Of a DNA stretch of 64,000 bases, positions 45,175-59,090 are shown piece by piece. The notes under the pieces were generated by a model. That model had not been told where the DNA came from, made no database searches, and saw nothing but the letters and a program-made list of their open reading frames with translations. Both the position numbers and the translations under genes were made by a program. Origin of the DNA: Antilocapra americana (lineage: Eukaryota > Chordata > Mammalia > Artiodactyla > Antilocapridae); contig ML662449.1 of the NCBI GenBank assembly GCA_007570785.1, positions 10,102,491 to 10,166,490 of the forward strand, read 5' to 3'. Each line of letters begins with the position of its first letter. Position 1 is the stretch's first letter.

Positions 45175-47399
45175 CATACATACACAAAGTTCAAAACACG
45201 AACCAATACACTTAAGAAGGAAGGACATCGGAAATAAATAAATGAAATTTATTGTTTAATTTGATTGCCTCGAAGATAATATGTTCAGTAAGGATATGAG
45301 CATGACCAATATGGAAAAAGTAAAAAAAAAAAAAATTAAAAGGAGGAAGCAATGCCAACCTCATCCTTTAGAAATAAGGAAAGATGTTTCGAGACAAAAA
45401 TCTTTCCCTCTCCTCACTAAAGATTCTTGGCCTGTTCAGTTTTTGTCTCAAGAGCATGGCTGCAGAACATCAGATTCACTAGTTCTTGTTCCTTCTAAGT
45501 GCCCGCCCCCCACCCATGCTTATCTGAATATATAAGTCTGCCCTTTGCTCAGATTTATGGGTCGGGCCAGCGCTGTGTGTATTTACAGTGTTCTGACCTG
45601 AAGACCCTGGGCTGAAGGAAAAGAGGAGGAAACCAGGCCCATTCCATAAACAGAGACAGATATGAGGGGGAGGTAGAAGGCCTTGCTAGCACTTAGCATT
45701 TTTAACTATTTGGCCAAGTTTAAGAATTAGTGATTAGATTAGAGCAAAAGTAGAACAAGAGACCGGGGTGCAGACTTGGTGGGGGAGTAAACTGTGTTTT
45801 TGCTGGTTGCTGGGAGGGCCTAGGTTGGGGATGGGAGTAGGGTTAAATGTAATGTGGAAGGTCTGAGAGAAAATTGATAACTCAGATGCAGAGGGAGCTA
45901 TAAAATGCTTTGGGAAGGCAGAGGGTGTACAAAGAGGGGGATATAAACTGCCTTCAATAAGTTGGGAAATTTCTCCAACCACAACTTGCATTTCTTGTGT
46001 GAAGCAGGACTGCTTGCATTTTTTAAACTGTAAAGGGTCATCGAAGAAAAATCTCCTGCTCCATGCTTAAATAAGAACACATTGCCATAGATTACCAAAA
46101 CCTAATCAATTGTGAGTTGAAATATTTTTCTCAGGGTCTGGTGGCCACTTGAAAGCAATTCCATTTTCAAACAGGAGTGCTTGGTAAAGGGACCACCCCC
46201 ATGCAGAGCTCTGGTCCACACACCAGTTCAAATGGGAAAGAGCATGCAATGGACCCTTAAGCAGTGCTTGGCACAAAAAACTGAACCGCACATCCCCAAG
46301 GCAGCATCTTTACCCATGAACCAAATGTGAAAGTACAACTTCTGTCTGGGCCATTCTCAAATAATCTGCTTGCTGGAAAAACTTGAGCGCATGCAGAAAA
46401 ACTGGCCTACTGACTGACTAAATTAGAAATAATCTGGCATCCATAAGTAAAGGCTACAATATTCACTGGAGACCTCCAAAGCAAAGCAACTCGGACAACA
46501 CAGCAAGTGACTCATCCACAAATCAATTTACATTGCTACAGCACAGAGAGCTGTGGTGGACGTGATTTAACCCATGATTGGAGAATTTGTGAAATACCAT
46601 GCAATGGTTTACTTTTGCTCATTTTAATATCAGTCGGGTTCATATGATGTTTCCTGTCAAAGCATCTGCCAGAATGATATTGCTTGACTAGACTATTTTC
46701 TTTTCTAAGGTATGCTCTGGGTCCTGAAGAGTATTCTAAATGGGCTTGTGTGACGTGGATTAAACTAGCACTAACAATTGCATGAGAACACGTGTGTGCT
46801 TAGCACTGGTTATGAGGATTACATTATTATTAAAGTCATGAGTTGGAAATAAAAAGGAAGATGGACTCTACAACCGAACTTTGAAAAATTGTATGATCCA
46901 AAAATACCCTGAAATGTATATTTTCTATTTACGCTTGGCATTTTCTGTTCAAAATTAAGATTCAAAGCAGTAGAGCTAAAGAAGGCGTTTGAATTATTCT
47001 GTCGGTGCAAACTGAGTACACAACATTGACAACTTGGGCCAAAGTGATGAAGGGGAAGCAGCTATCCTAACCAGGTTGCATTTCTAAAGTCAAATGAAAT
47101 ACATGATATTCTATAAAACTAACTTTTTATTACTATCATTTTTTAACTTTCCCCTAAATTAACACAACTTCTGCTTTGTCAATAATGCATGCTCAAAACA
47201 GATGCAAGCGCATGATGAGGATTTGGGAGGAATTTGGGGACTATTCCATCGCAGCTAAAATGCTTTTCTGTGTCATTTCTGTTGAGATCCATTTGCCGGT
47301 GAAATCATTTTTTTCTCTAATATGGTGTGGATCGCAGCAACAGTTCAGATGTAACCATTTAGGAGCAGAGGCCTAACTCAGTGTGCCAGAAAAAAAAAA

Positions 47400-47880
47400 A
47401 AAATGCACCACAAAGAGCATTGAGATGAATGGCTCTATTTTATGAGCCATAAAAGTTTTATTCATCTTGACACTGAAACAGGTTTAGGCAGTGAGTTGAC
47501 ACGCCTTAAATAAATAAGTGGAATTAATTCCCCAGCCCTTGAAACAATAGCAGCATGCATGGAGCACGGAGAAATGCCCCATTGTTTCCTGTGGCTGCCT
47601 GATATTGATATTATTTGTGTTTTCTGTGCTGCTGCCTCAGGGGCCTGGTTGATCCACTTCAGATTCATCCCCTGTTTTATTAGAGGTTGAAAAAGGTTCA
47701 AGACCTGTTTGTACCACAGCTCCCACCGACAGCTAAGGAACCAGTTTGGCGTCTGGTTTGTCTGTTGTTTTACTGCTGACCTTCAAATCAACTTTAACCC
47801 CTGACCTCCAGAGGCATCTATCATGACAAGAGGCTGTTTAACACAAATGGTGCCCATTTATAGGGGAAGAGACTCAGAAG
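47400..47880. promoter_or_regulatory. Candidate conserved non-coding element
   Basis: Transposon-free, moderate GC, dense in factor-like words such as 'ggaattaattcc' (a 12-bp perfect palindrome at 47,520-47,531), 'gatattgatattat' and 'ccattgtttcctgtggc'. Conservation is inferred from character and context only. Confidence 0.35.
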
Positions 47881-47929
47881 ATTCCCTTTTTATGAAGAAT
47901 TTAGTTTTTCACCCCTCTTTTCTCAGTCA

Positions 47930-48300
47930 CCACAGGTGAAATCTCTCTCAGCAGCTGGCTTATGAAATAATGGGAAGGGAGGCCTTAATGAGCAGAAAGC
48001 ACCCTCAGCTGGAGATAAATATATGCAAATGAGATGCACAAACAAAGGAGCCTGGACAGAGAAATATCTGCAATTCCAGCAAAATGCTGCCTGCAGCTTG
48101 AAGATGAACAGCTTTGATAAAATGGTAACAAAAAGCACCTTTTTATTCTCCAGCGTGTTTTACATTGCAATAGGCCATTGTCATTGCAAGCCAGTGGAGC
48201 ATGCAAGGGTTTTCTGCACTGTTTCAGAAAACTGTTTAAACATTTGTTTTAAGGCATTCATGAAATATAATCAATGGACTGCTTCTGTGTTGTTGTCATG
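47930..48300. promoter_or_regulatory. Candidate enhancer with POU and SOX words
   Basis: A perfect octamer ATGCAAAT lies at 48,023-48,030 and a SOX-type ACAAAG at 48,042-48,047, 11 bp apart, inside transposon-free DNA. The overlapping short frames on both strands are not credible exons. Confidence 0.38.
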
Positions 48301-49479
48301 ATTTTTTTTTTTCCCTGAGTGTATTTTAGACATGACTGTCCTTTTACCTGTTGGTCTTTTCATAGTTTCATAGGCCTGTCTCTTTCGGTGACTGTTTCTT
48401 CCACAGACCAGAATGATTTTTTTTTTTAATTTCAATGAAAAGAGATTTCAAGTTAGTAACTAGTAGGAATCCGCTTTGAGCCCACCACAGAGCAATACCC
48501 AACTAGTGTTAATGATGGCAATCAAGTGTATAGAGCTAATTCAGAGACAGGCACCTAACATGCTGATTTTAATAAGCTTTAAAAAGGCAATCTCTAACTT
48601 TTAAAAGTCTCCTTTTAATTCAACTGTCCTTGGTTCATATGATACACCCAAAACAAACAAAACCATTAAAATATGTTTTCAATATATAGCCACAGTGTTA
48701 TTTGATGGTATTTTCAATTATCATTGTGTTGGGAAAATATTGATTTGATGAGCTTTAAAAATGGAAAAGCTAAATTCATTAACCTATTTGGCAGGGGGGA
48801 TGGGGGAGATAGAAACATTTTTTTTTTTTCTCTTCAAAGGAATTAAGCCCCAGTCCCAGTCTCTTGCCGGAAAACAGGCTGGACCCAGGACAGGGAGACT
48901 GCCGCACGTGAACATATGTATGATGTTTAGGTTAATAATCAAAGCAGTTAAGGTGAGAGATGTGACACTAGACACTTCACACGTGTCAAAATACCGTCAG
49001 TCTAAAAGCTCTGCAATATTTGGTTCTTTCATTTATAATCCAGTCTTCACATTCTGAATAAAGGTGTACAGTCCTTTACTTACATTATTTCATCTTGGTT
49101 GCCTGGATTAGAGCAGAGACGTTTCTTCTGAGTACTGCGGAGCTTTCACATTTTATGTGCATTTCATCAGGCAAATGTCAGATTTGCTAATAACAAGAAA
49201 ATCTCCTCATTTTTAATCATGCCACTCCTGTTGCATGGGTTGGGGGTGAGGGGAGGAGGGAGTGGAGGAGGAAATAGAAAGCTTTGAGCAGTCTGACCGA
49301 AGAGCAGAAGGAGAAAACGTTTCTTTAGGTTTGGAAACGACACATGTTTGGTTATCTCCATGCCTGCATCAGCACATCATTACATTCAGAAATTCAGGAG
49401 TTAATAGAAACTTGGTTCTATTAGAGATGCTTTTGCCAGCCCAGGTTTGAGGCAGCATAATTATGCTCAACTGCTGTTG

Positions 49480-49980
49480 TTTGGAAAGGGCAAACAGCAT
49501 CTTAGGCACAGAACAATGAAATTACAGCTGAGATTTAGGTTAGCAAAAGCCGTCTTCTCCAGGCTTTTATGATTCATTATTTCCCATTAAATACAGTATT
49601 AGAAGTGTACACTAGATAGCTCATGGTTGCTGCTCTCAGAGCACATTATCTATATTACACAGGTCTGGGGAGCAGAATTAGAAAACTTTGGGGGAATGAG
49701 CAATATGTGTTTGCTGATAGAAGTACCATATGGCTCATCTTCTTCAATTGCTTTCATTGCGACTCTGATGCTGGAGAAATTAAAGTTTTATTTGATGTGG
49801 CACAGCTTAATGAACTGTCTTCTGTTAGGAAAATTGAATATGTTTCCTGTTATTTGAGCACAGAGCCTCCATGGTTTGGCTGATGAGGGATGCATTATGT
49901 ATTGTTTATTTAGCATTTGGAAAACAAAAGCAAGATATTGAAGGTAAAATTGATTACTGCTGGATTGCATTATATAATCA
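49480..49980. promoter_or_regulatory. Candidate conserved non-coding element
   Basis: Transposon-free block with AT-rich homeodomain-like words and palindromic 'cataattatg' (49,456-49,465) at its edge. Two overlapping plus-strand frames (49,623-49,883) share the same DNA and show no domain. Confidence 0.3.
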
Positions 49981-51259
49981 AGTTTTATCCCTTTAAATTT
50001 CCCTTTACAATCCTTTGTTAATGCTTTAATATGAGATTGTTCCAGGTTTTTGTCCTTCTGAAGTACAAAGAGCTTGTTTTGCTTTTTTTTCTCAAGATAC
50101 CTTTATTTGTAAACAAGTCACATGAAACTTGAAACCTAGTATTGCTATATTTATAGAGTTTGAAGAATGGTATCTGGGAAGGATGAATATAATTCAATTT
50201 GTGTGACTCTAATGGCAAAACTTTCAAGTGAGTCCCCTATCAGCTTTGAAAGAATCTAACATTTGCTAGCTGAAAGTGGAATGTCATTTTCTTTTGTTTG
50301 AAATAGACCATTTAAGAGCATGCCTTATGAGAAGGAAGAAATTTTTGCTATTAGGAAATACAAACCTCAAAATATCAAATTTTAGATTTTCAAGTTAGTT
50401 GTCAGTGAATGAAAAGTTGGACTCAACCTGTGAATTTTTTAAAAATGAAGTGTACATTCCATGAATTTTATATTTTACTAAATATGATTAGAGAAAACAT
50501 AACCAAAAATATACTTACATGATGAGAAAACTGAAATGTCATCCATGAGAATGTTCTCTACTCTCTGAAGAATCTGCAAAGATATACATCAAGTATTTTG
50601 TTTAATTTCCCCTTTTTTGTTCTGGATCTGATTGTGTTTTAGACATAAAACCTGAATAATCTCTAAAAAGACTGAAAGTAAGATCATCTAATCACTGTGT
50701 TTCTTTCATTTTTTCAGTGAGAAATGTTCCTCACATGGGCTGGTGACTCAGACACAGATCTGCAACAAGCAACTAGGATAAAAAATAGTTAAAATGAATC
50801 AACATTTATCTGGAATATACAGTCCTGACCTAAAAAAAAGTCATTTATCTTCTGTGTCCTGTGATGTTTTGAGGATTCTGGCAAATATGGCAGTTAAACA
50901 AACTTCTCTCATAATCTAAATACTGTCTGTTCAAGAGAGGCTTCCAATGTTTATAGCCCATAAGTAAAGAAAAAAAAAAAAATAACTGGTATTTAACCAA
51001 GAATAGTGCTCTTGAAAATGTCTCTGAACAAAGTATTTAAGCAAAACTTTGGCCAAAGATATTTTCAATTCCTCACTCTTCTTCTGATTCCTTTTTTCAA
51101 TGAGCTGTTTTCATATGCCACCATTTCACTCCTTTCCTTGAAATTAACGAATTCATTTAAAAAACTGAACGCCTGACTACTGACCTGGTCATACAAACTT
51201 CCTTGAGAAAGAGTTGAGAAGAAAACATCACATTTTTATGAACCCCATCCCCTGCCAGG

Positions 51260-51620
51260 GGCCTCAGAGGAGGAACACCATTATGCATTGTTATCAGCAT
51301 GGTGTAATTTGACTGTTGACAAAGTATCCGTGGCAGTGAGAATGAGCACAGTTAGAAGTGTGGCGGATTGTAATCAAGAAGATGCTTAGCTGTGCAACAC
51401 TGCATCTTGAGCAGATTTGAATCAACATTGCCTTAAGGGGACACACACACATACCAAAAGGAAAAAAAAAAAATCCATTAATTTTTAGAGGGAAAATTAG
51501 AGTGGCACTTGATGAAGTGAAATTTGACATGCGTTAATTGCTCTGCAGCTCCCCTAATTAGAGATTTTCAAATTCTTTTACTGCTGTCACCATGATGGCG
51601 CATTGTCGTGCCGGACAAAT
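51260..51620. promoter_or_regulatory. Candidate enhancer with homeodomain sites
   Basis: It contains GTTAATTG at 51,533-51,540 and the perfect palindrome CTAATTAG at 51,554-51,561, 13 bp apart: a typical arrangement for paired homeodomain binding. No repeat is recognised. Confidence 0.38.
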
Positions 51621-52189
51621 AGTGAAACTGCAAATTCGTTTGATCAGGAAGTTTTACAGAGGAAGATGGGACTGTATCCTTGAGCCCACTTCCAAAAGAC
51701 AGACAGCTGGAGAGCAAAGAGGCATTCTCCGCTCTACCTTCAGGACAGATAAAAAATATGCTTATTATAATAGTTTCAGTCTGAGACTTAATGTAAAGGA
51801 AGCAGGTTTCCTTAAACAGATGGAAATGTTCCTCTGGTGCTCAGGCCTCTCTTTCCAGTGAAATATCTCAGGTGGAACAAAAAGTCAGCAAGATGCTACA
51901 TTACATACGCATTCTCATATTTCTACTTATATTCTTCAGAAACTGGAGAGAGGCAGATTTTGAAAGGCTGTGTCATGTTTTTCCCATGTCTGAAGTCAGA
52001 GGCAAATAGACTTTTGATCCCCTTCTTAATCTTAAAGTAATTATACTGCTGTTTGGCCCCCAGCATGGCATCAAATATGATACCATAATAATTTTGGTTT
52101 CCCTTTTGAACCCCTCTTGTCTAGCCCTTGAACCTCTCTTAATTCATTAACATATTGAATTTTTTCAATTTTCCATTTTCTTGCAATAA

Positions 52190-52660
52190 CAATATTAATG
52201 CTGGGGTGAAACCTTGATTGGAGCTAAATTACTTGTTACCTGCTGGCATTTATTTATATGGCATTGAATTATAAAGCTTTGCTATTGTCATGCCTTGGGC
52301 GAATTGTTTATGACACCAGTAATAGGAGTAATTGTTATTGTTGAAATTACCTGTCAGCTACCCATAGCAGTGGCCCTTGTCCCACTGACAAATAGTGACA
52401 AGGGAGAGGTATCCTCCATGCGTCCCCCTGATGGCTTCTCCTCTGATAATAAGAAGTGCAGGGCCTCTGATAATTTGCCTGTCACTGTTGAGTGCAGCTC
52501 AGAGAGAGTTGGCCAAATTGTTGTCATTCACTTTGACAAAGACAGCAAAATGCTCCTGTGCAGGAGGAGGATTATCAAAATAAATGAAATCGCTTACACC
52601 CCCTTTGTTTGTTTGGCTCATGAATTGCCTGGCTTTGTATGAGGTTGTGAAATTAGGGTC
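52190..52660. promoter_or_regulatory. Candidate enhancer with clustered SOX-type words
   Basis: Four plus-strand ATTGTT words (52,303; 52,331; 52,337; 52,517), two of them directly adjacent, plus the near-palindrome CTTTGACAAAG at 52,531-52,541, fall within about 240 bp. A 115-codon frame (52,295-52,642) spans the block, but a second frame overlaps it and no domain is visible, so I treat it as chance. Confidence 0.42.
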
Positions 52661-54660
52661 CAGTTCTTCTGCGTATAGAGCTGTTCATTCTAAGACGAGG
52701 ATCCCAGGCAAGAGAGGCATTTTATAAGACCCACTGTTTTGCAATTTACATAGGTCATGAAAAAATTATATTCTGATACAGAGTCAGTAACATTGTAACA
52801 AGAAGTCTAAACATGTGGTTGAATACCTTAGTTTAAAGCATATGTAACATTCACACCTTTTTCTCTTCTGCCTTCCTTTAATCTCTCTTTTTTTTCTTTT
52901 TTGACCCATTCAGGCATTCAAATTCAATAGACTTTCAAAAAATGCACACATTTCCTGGTTGCAATCAGGTTTCCTTTAAAAGTGTGGAAATCTGCACCTC
53001 TGAATCTTAAGCCTTAAAAGATTACCCAGTCAAATTTAAGATTATTATTTCAAATGGCTGCTTCCTTTCCATAAGTTATCTTTTATTTATATAATATCTT
53101 CACGTGTAAAGAGAGAAATGAAACGTAGTTCCAGGTATGAAGCATCAATTATCACAGGCTAACAGAGGAAGCAAACTGACTCTGTTATTGCCAGAGCTCA
53201 AATATAAATATTTGCATTTTAAAACCCCTTGGTTGCAGCCTGTGAACCTGTCATAGAGGAGAGAAGGGGATGGGAGAAGGGGGGATGATGTCCAGGGGTC
53301 TCCACATCTGAAAGAAATGGGCTTTAAAGTAATCAAACCTCTCCTCTTGTAAAAACCAAAATCATTCTTACCATTTCACAAAAGGCATCATTTCACGCTA
53401 GGAAAATTCTAATTTTTAAGGGGCCTGTGAGGTTACTGCTCGTAGGTCTTCTTGACAAATGCTTGTCGTTATGAGATGTTGCAAAGAGAAGAAAAAAAAT
53501 AACTAGGATAAATGTAAAATATTGGCTCCTTATAGGATAGTAATCAGTTGTTTATTGGTCTCTACCAGACAAGTAATGACCAAGCCCAGTGTTAAGTGCC
53601 AGCAACATCGCCCTAGGCCCTTCCCTCCTAACACTGGCCATTATCTGATTAAAGAACCTCCAAAGAAGTCACTATTGCATAATTTTATGGCCCTTAACAG
53701 CACGCAGGTTGGCTGGCAGGAAAACTACCTAGGAGGGTTGATAAACCAACAGTGAAACATGTTTTTATTTACTCCACTCACACCTTGCTCTCTGAAAGGG
53801 TTTCTGAGTATCTCAGACATTGGTGACCACAGAAGACAACTAAAATTGTTCAAATAGGAATTGTGTGAGAGGTGAAGGAGCCAGACAGGGAGAGGCAAGA
53901 AAAGTAAAATTATCTATCCCTTAAAATTTTTCAAGAGCTGCACAGTCTGAAGTAATTAACAGCACCATTACAGGCAACTAGACCTTGTCTTTGGTGTTTG
54001 GTATTTCAAGAAGGTAAGTTTCTAGCAGTGCTAAAATCATACATGCAATGTGATATGATGATAGGAATAAAGTGTTTCTAGTTCTTAAAAATACTGTAGT
54101 CGTCTAAAGGCAACCGTTCACTGGTTAACCGTGCTGAATGTCTCTGATTAACAAGTGGAAGGCAGCTACATAATTAAGAGGTTATCTGTAGTCATAAAAA
54201 TGCTCAAACCTGTCTTGGAATGTGATCCCTTTAACAGATAATTTTTAAGAATGTAGCATGTCCTCGCTTTCTCTGTTGAGACCCATGTTAGTGATCCCAG
54301 GAGGGAAAATAAACATACGTTTTTAAATGAAGATATTTAAAATGTACCCCATATTTCAGTGTGCAGCTATAACCTGGTCTTTTTTATGTTCTTCCTATAA
54401 AATCTAAATTAAGCCTCTTAGGAGTGGTTTTGCTGTAGGTTTCATCTAAAAACACAATACGTTTTAAATGATTCCAGTACTTGAGTACACGTTAACATGT
54501 AATCTCTAACGTGTGTTCTCTCCCCGTCCTCTTCCAGACAGCAGCTCTTCTAAAGGAATGAGGCTTCTTTAAAATTTAGCTTCATTTGAAATGGAAACTT
54601 TTAACAAATAGTAATTGCTCCTGTAGCTCTATTGATGAAGTGACTGGCAGCAAATCTTTT

Positions 54661-54693
54661 CTCCTCTCTCTCCCTCTCTCTCTCTCTCTCCCC
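54661..54693. repeat. (CT)n microsatellite
   Basis: 33 bp of pure pyrimidine, mainly CT units. Confidence 0.92.
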
Positions 54694-57600
54694 TGTAACA
54701 TTTTGAACCACCCATCAGTGTCAAAGGAAACTGCACACATCTCCTTTGCTGCTCTAAATAAGGCTCAGCAATGTTAAGAAAAATGTCAGAAAAAGCTCAG
54801 TGGATTAAAGTAACATTTCTGCACCATGTCACCGAGAATGGCAGGGCAGACTGGCCTGCATAATTCTGAAAGATATTTTGTGTAAAATGCTTACTCTATA
54901 AACGGAATGAAATTCTATTTGGAATGATTTAAGGTTGTATTTGATCACCTACAACATTCAGTTGTTTTTCTAAATCTCCTTAATACACCTTCAGTGTATA
55001 TTTCTAAAATTAGAACAATAATACACTTTTCTCTTTGTAGAATGTTTCTCCACCCGTGTACAGCGTTAAAACACACTGTGGACTTTTCAATGCATTTTTC
55101 TTTTCTTTTCTTTCCAAAATTCCTAGGATGTTCATTCAGTGAAAGCAGTAACAACACTGGGCTCTTACACATGTAAATTCATTGAACCAATCAGCCAGAT
55201 TCCCCCCTAAATAAAATTTGTGTATAACTTTGGAGATTTTCAGCACAGTTCATTTAGTAATATATTTTTAAAAGAGAGCATTTACATTTCATTCATGTAT
55301 TGAAAATACATGACTGGTTGGAGGATTTTAGTTTGTTTTGTTTTCGTTTTCTAAAGAACAGTCAATTATTACAAAAGAATACAGTGGTAGTAAAACACCC
55401 AACAGTACAATAAGTACATAATTAAAACTCAGCAGTTAAAAAAGGAAAATACCTTACAAATCCAATACCAGATACTATTAGACATGACAAGATTTGTTTC
55501 ACAAAAACAAGGTAAATCTCCACTGATTTTAAACATAAACTTTTTTCAAAACAGGTTAAAAATGAATTTAGACAAATTTGTCTCTTAACCTTTAAAGATT
55601 TCCTGACCATTTCTGTATGTCCTTTATTGCATTAATTTTTTATTTAAATTACACCATTAACTGGATATGAATTTATCAAGGATACATGTATTGATTTATA
55701 AAACAGTACCATTAATTATTATAATAGCTAGATGTAGCTGATATTACAAAGCCATTTAAAGGTTTTTAATATAACTTGGACATACATAGATAGATAGGCA
55801 TTATGGACAAGACTACAATTCAAACTGGCTACCAGCAGTTAATGAAATCCTTGATTTATATTCTAGTTTAGAGATTGATTATATTGTTGCTTTGTAAAAC
55901 TATCTATATTATGCCATTTTTCAAAGGATGTCTCAATAAAAAAGCTAAATAAAATATTCAGTCAATTCCCAAAGCAGATTTTGTTTTCTATATTTTAAAT
56001 GCTAGTGAAAATAATTGATTGTGTGTGTTCCAAGCTTTGTCATTTCCATTCCAGAGGTGGCTTTCCCGATGGGAGACTCGTTTGCAATGCACACTCTCAC
56101 ACACTCTTGGATCCTTGCAGAAACAAACCCCTTCTCTTTATTTCATTAGCCGCTCCCCCTTCAACAAACCCATGTATATTTCACGAAACCCACACATCAG
56201 GACACATAAGTCTTTTTGGCATCTTTTATGTTATGCATTTTTTTTTTCTTAAGGTTGTGGAAAACTGGGACTTACCCCAAAGCCGCAAAACAGGCAATCA
56301 CGAAGAGAATTTGGGTAAGAATGCAATCTGAAGAGGAAAAAAAAAAAAAAACATGAGGAAGAATATAAGCAAATAACAGTAACACTTTCAAATTACTAAA
56401 AGTAATTTGAAACGGTAATTAGCCAACGAATAGATTGAAAGTTAAATTCTTTTCACACTGTACTTGATTTGGGTCCCCTGGTCTCTTTATTTATATCACT
56501 TTTCCTTGCCTGGCAACATATGTTACCGATTTATTATAGTATTTTTACTGTTAGCAGACAAACCTAAAGGCTAGCTGAGAAGGCTAGCTTCATCTGATGA
56601 CTTTAACAACAACTGCAGGGCATCCTTGAGGGTGAGCCAATAGGCTCTTTTGAAGCTATAATACTATTAACCATTTTGATGCCAAAATATTTCTTATAGC
56701 TAAAGTTGGTTCTGTCTTTGTAGGCATTCCAGGTTTTACATACACAAAAGTTAAATGTAAATGATTTGTTTTGTAAACATCTCAATGGCCTTCTAAGCAC
56801 TTTCTTCCATGTGTCTTAAGTTTCCTAAAAGCCATATGAATGTTGTAGTTTCTTTTTTTCCCCGCTTTCTTTTATAGGACACTGAACTCTGGGCACACAA
56901 TGATAAGTAAACAGCTATCAAGCATCAAGTTAAATTGTCACTTCACCCTCCCCCATGCCATTAATTTTCCGCTGTGCTATTAAAAGAAACAAATATCCTT
57001 TAGAGTTTCAATGATCACATCTCTCTGACATATGTACAGGACTGAAAAGTTAAGTTCAAATGAGATTCTTTGCTGGCTAAGAATCTGAAATTCCTTTCCA
57101 AATTAGAGATGCCATATACTATGGCCATTTTTAATGGATATGTAGTAGTAGCCAAAAGTTTATGCCTTTTAATATGTATACATGAAAATGTCTGTTTCAG
57201 AGCTGTATTTGTTGACAGAAAGTATTCAGTTTAAAATTGCCAAATAGCAAACTTCCATTTTTGATCATCTGTAATTTACTTCACTCCAGATTGTTTAGTC
57301 ATTTTAACTTAAAATTTTTATAAATGACCTCTTTTTCCACTCAAATGTCTCATGCAGAGTTTACTTACAATTCAGATATATTTTATAGAAATTCTCTCAC
57401 ACACGCATGACTTGAAACTTCTGAAATTAAATCTTAAATATTAGAAGCCAGTATTTCTTATCTGCAAGGTATGGCTCAGTAACTAAAATTTTACATCATC
57501 TTGATACTAGAATTCAACCAGTAAAACCAAGATACTCATGACAGCATTAGGGTCTGACTGTGAAAAAGTGAATTTTGAGGTTCTATACCCCTGGGATCCA

Positions 57601-58859
57601 AAAAACGCTAAGACATATTGTCTGTATAAAGATATCTAGAGTAAGAGATTCTGCCTGCAAATTATAACAGTACCTCTGCTCTCCAACATATGTAAGAATA
57701 CACGATCATACCTAGTTTTAAGGCAAAATCGCAAACTTTGCCATCAGAACAGGTGATGAAACAACCATCGCCTAAGTAACCATTCATCTGATTCCAATAT
57801 TTTTATTCAGTAAAAAATTTGTATTTATTTCACCACTTTCATTTTGATATATTTTCCAAATTTTTAGTATTAGCTATAATAACCCCATCAAAATAAGAAG
57901 AAAAAAGTATATTTTTCATATAAAAAGTTATACGGTTTCATCCTAGTCTAATTTAGGATAATATCTAAGTGTACTTGTTATTTGTATCTATTATCAGATA
58001 TTTACTGTATTTATTTCTTTGTCCCCAAGAGGCATCTTATGGTGATGGTGGGTAATTTTAGGTCAGAAGCAGTTATGATCAAAAGGTTTTCAGCTTCAGA
58101 GAATGAGACCAACTTTCCAAAGGCATAAATGCACAGCAATTCCAAAAAGGACCATATATGTCATTGGGGGCCACTCATTGCCAGTCCTGTCGTTCCATGA
58201 ATGAACCATCCCATAAAAGTGCCTATTAGTTTCTTTTTAAATATTAATTGTCTTAGAAAAATGAAGGGAGACAATGTTGTTGGTGGCCCTAGAGTTTTCT
58301 TCTTCTCAAAAACTTGTATTCTTGAATCAAAATTGAATCTCCAGCACAGTTTTATCCCTATGTTTGGAAGCATGCCAGTTGTGTGCCCGGGACTCCCAGC
58401 TTCATGTTGTTTGATGCTGAACTTGACGCCTTTCTCCCCTGTGACACAGTGCCCCTGACAGATGGGATGGACTGGGCTGTCCCTTAATCTAGCCCCATTC
58501 ACCCATACCTACCACATTCTCTCTCTCCTCCACCTCAAAGCAGGTGCCTTTGAAAGGCTTGAATCCAAAGATACGGGTTCCTCTGGCTTCCCGGCTCAGG
58601 CTCTGTTATTATCTTTCTGTAATATATCTAAGCGGCCCCTTCCAGCGGCCGGTGCGCGCCTAGGCTGGGATCCCCCTTTCCTGTCATTCCCTCACCTCTA
58701 CCCCGACCTCCAAAGGCCACCCCCCTGCTTTCTGTTTTGTCCATCACCCCAGTTTCTTTTCCCCTGTTTCTGACCTGCACTTTTTCTGGATCAGACGCAG
58801 GCAGGTTGAGAGGTAATGAGAACCAGATGGACAGAGCGCAGAAATTGCCCAAATGGGTA

Positions 58860-59090
58860 TGAGAATGTGGGAGCTGTCAGGCATGGAGAGAAGCTGGAAT
58901 TTTTCAGCAATAAAATGGGATTTATCGCCACTCTACCACAGTCATTGCCGACAACCGTTTACCTTGACAGAAACCCCATTCCAATAGGCCATGCCGATGC
59001 AGATTCTTTTCTCCCAAAGAGTGATGATTGGTATTTGTTCTAAGGCTCAAATGGCCTGCACTAAAGGTGAAGCATTAGGCCAAAGTCCTG
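58860..59090. promoter_or_regulatory. Candidate conserved non-coding element
   Basis: Complex, repeat-free sequence including 'cattgccgacaaccgtttac' with three CpGs nearby in a CpG-poor setting. The 75-codon frame over it (58,816-59,043) has no recognised domain. Confidence 0.28.

Noticed and set aside
52295..52642. 115-codon plus-strand frame in the transposon-free tract
   Set aside because: No domain, a second frame overlaps it, and the DNA looks regulatory. Retained only as a note because codon conservation was not testable.
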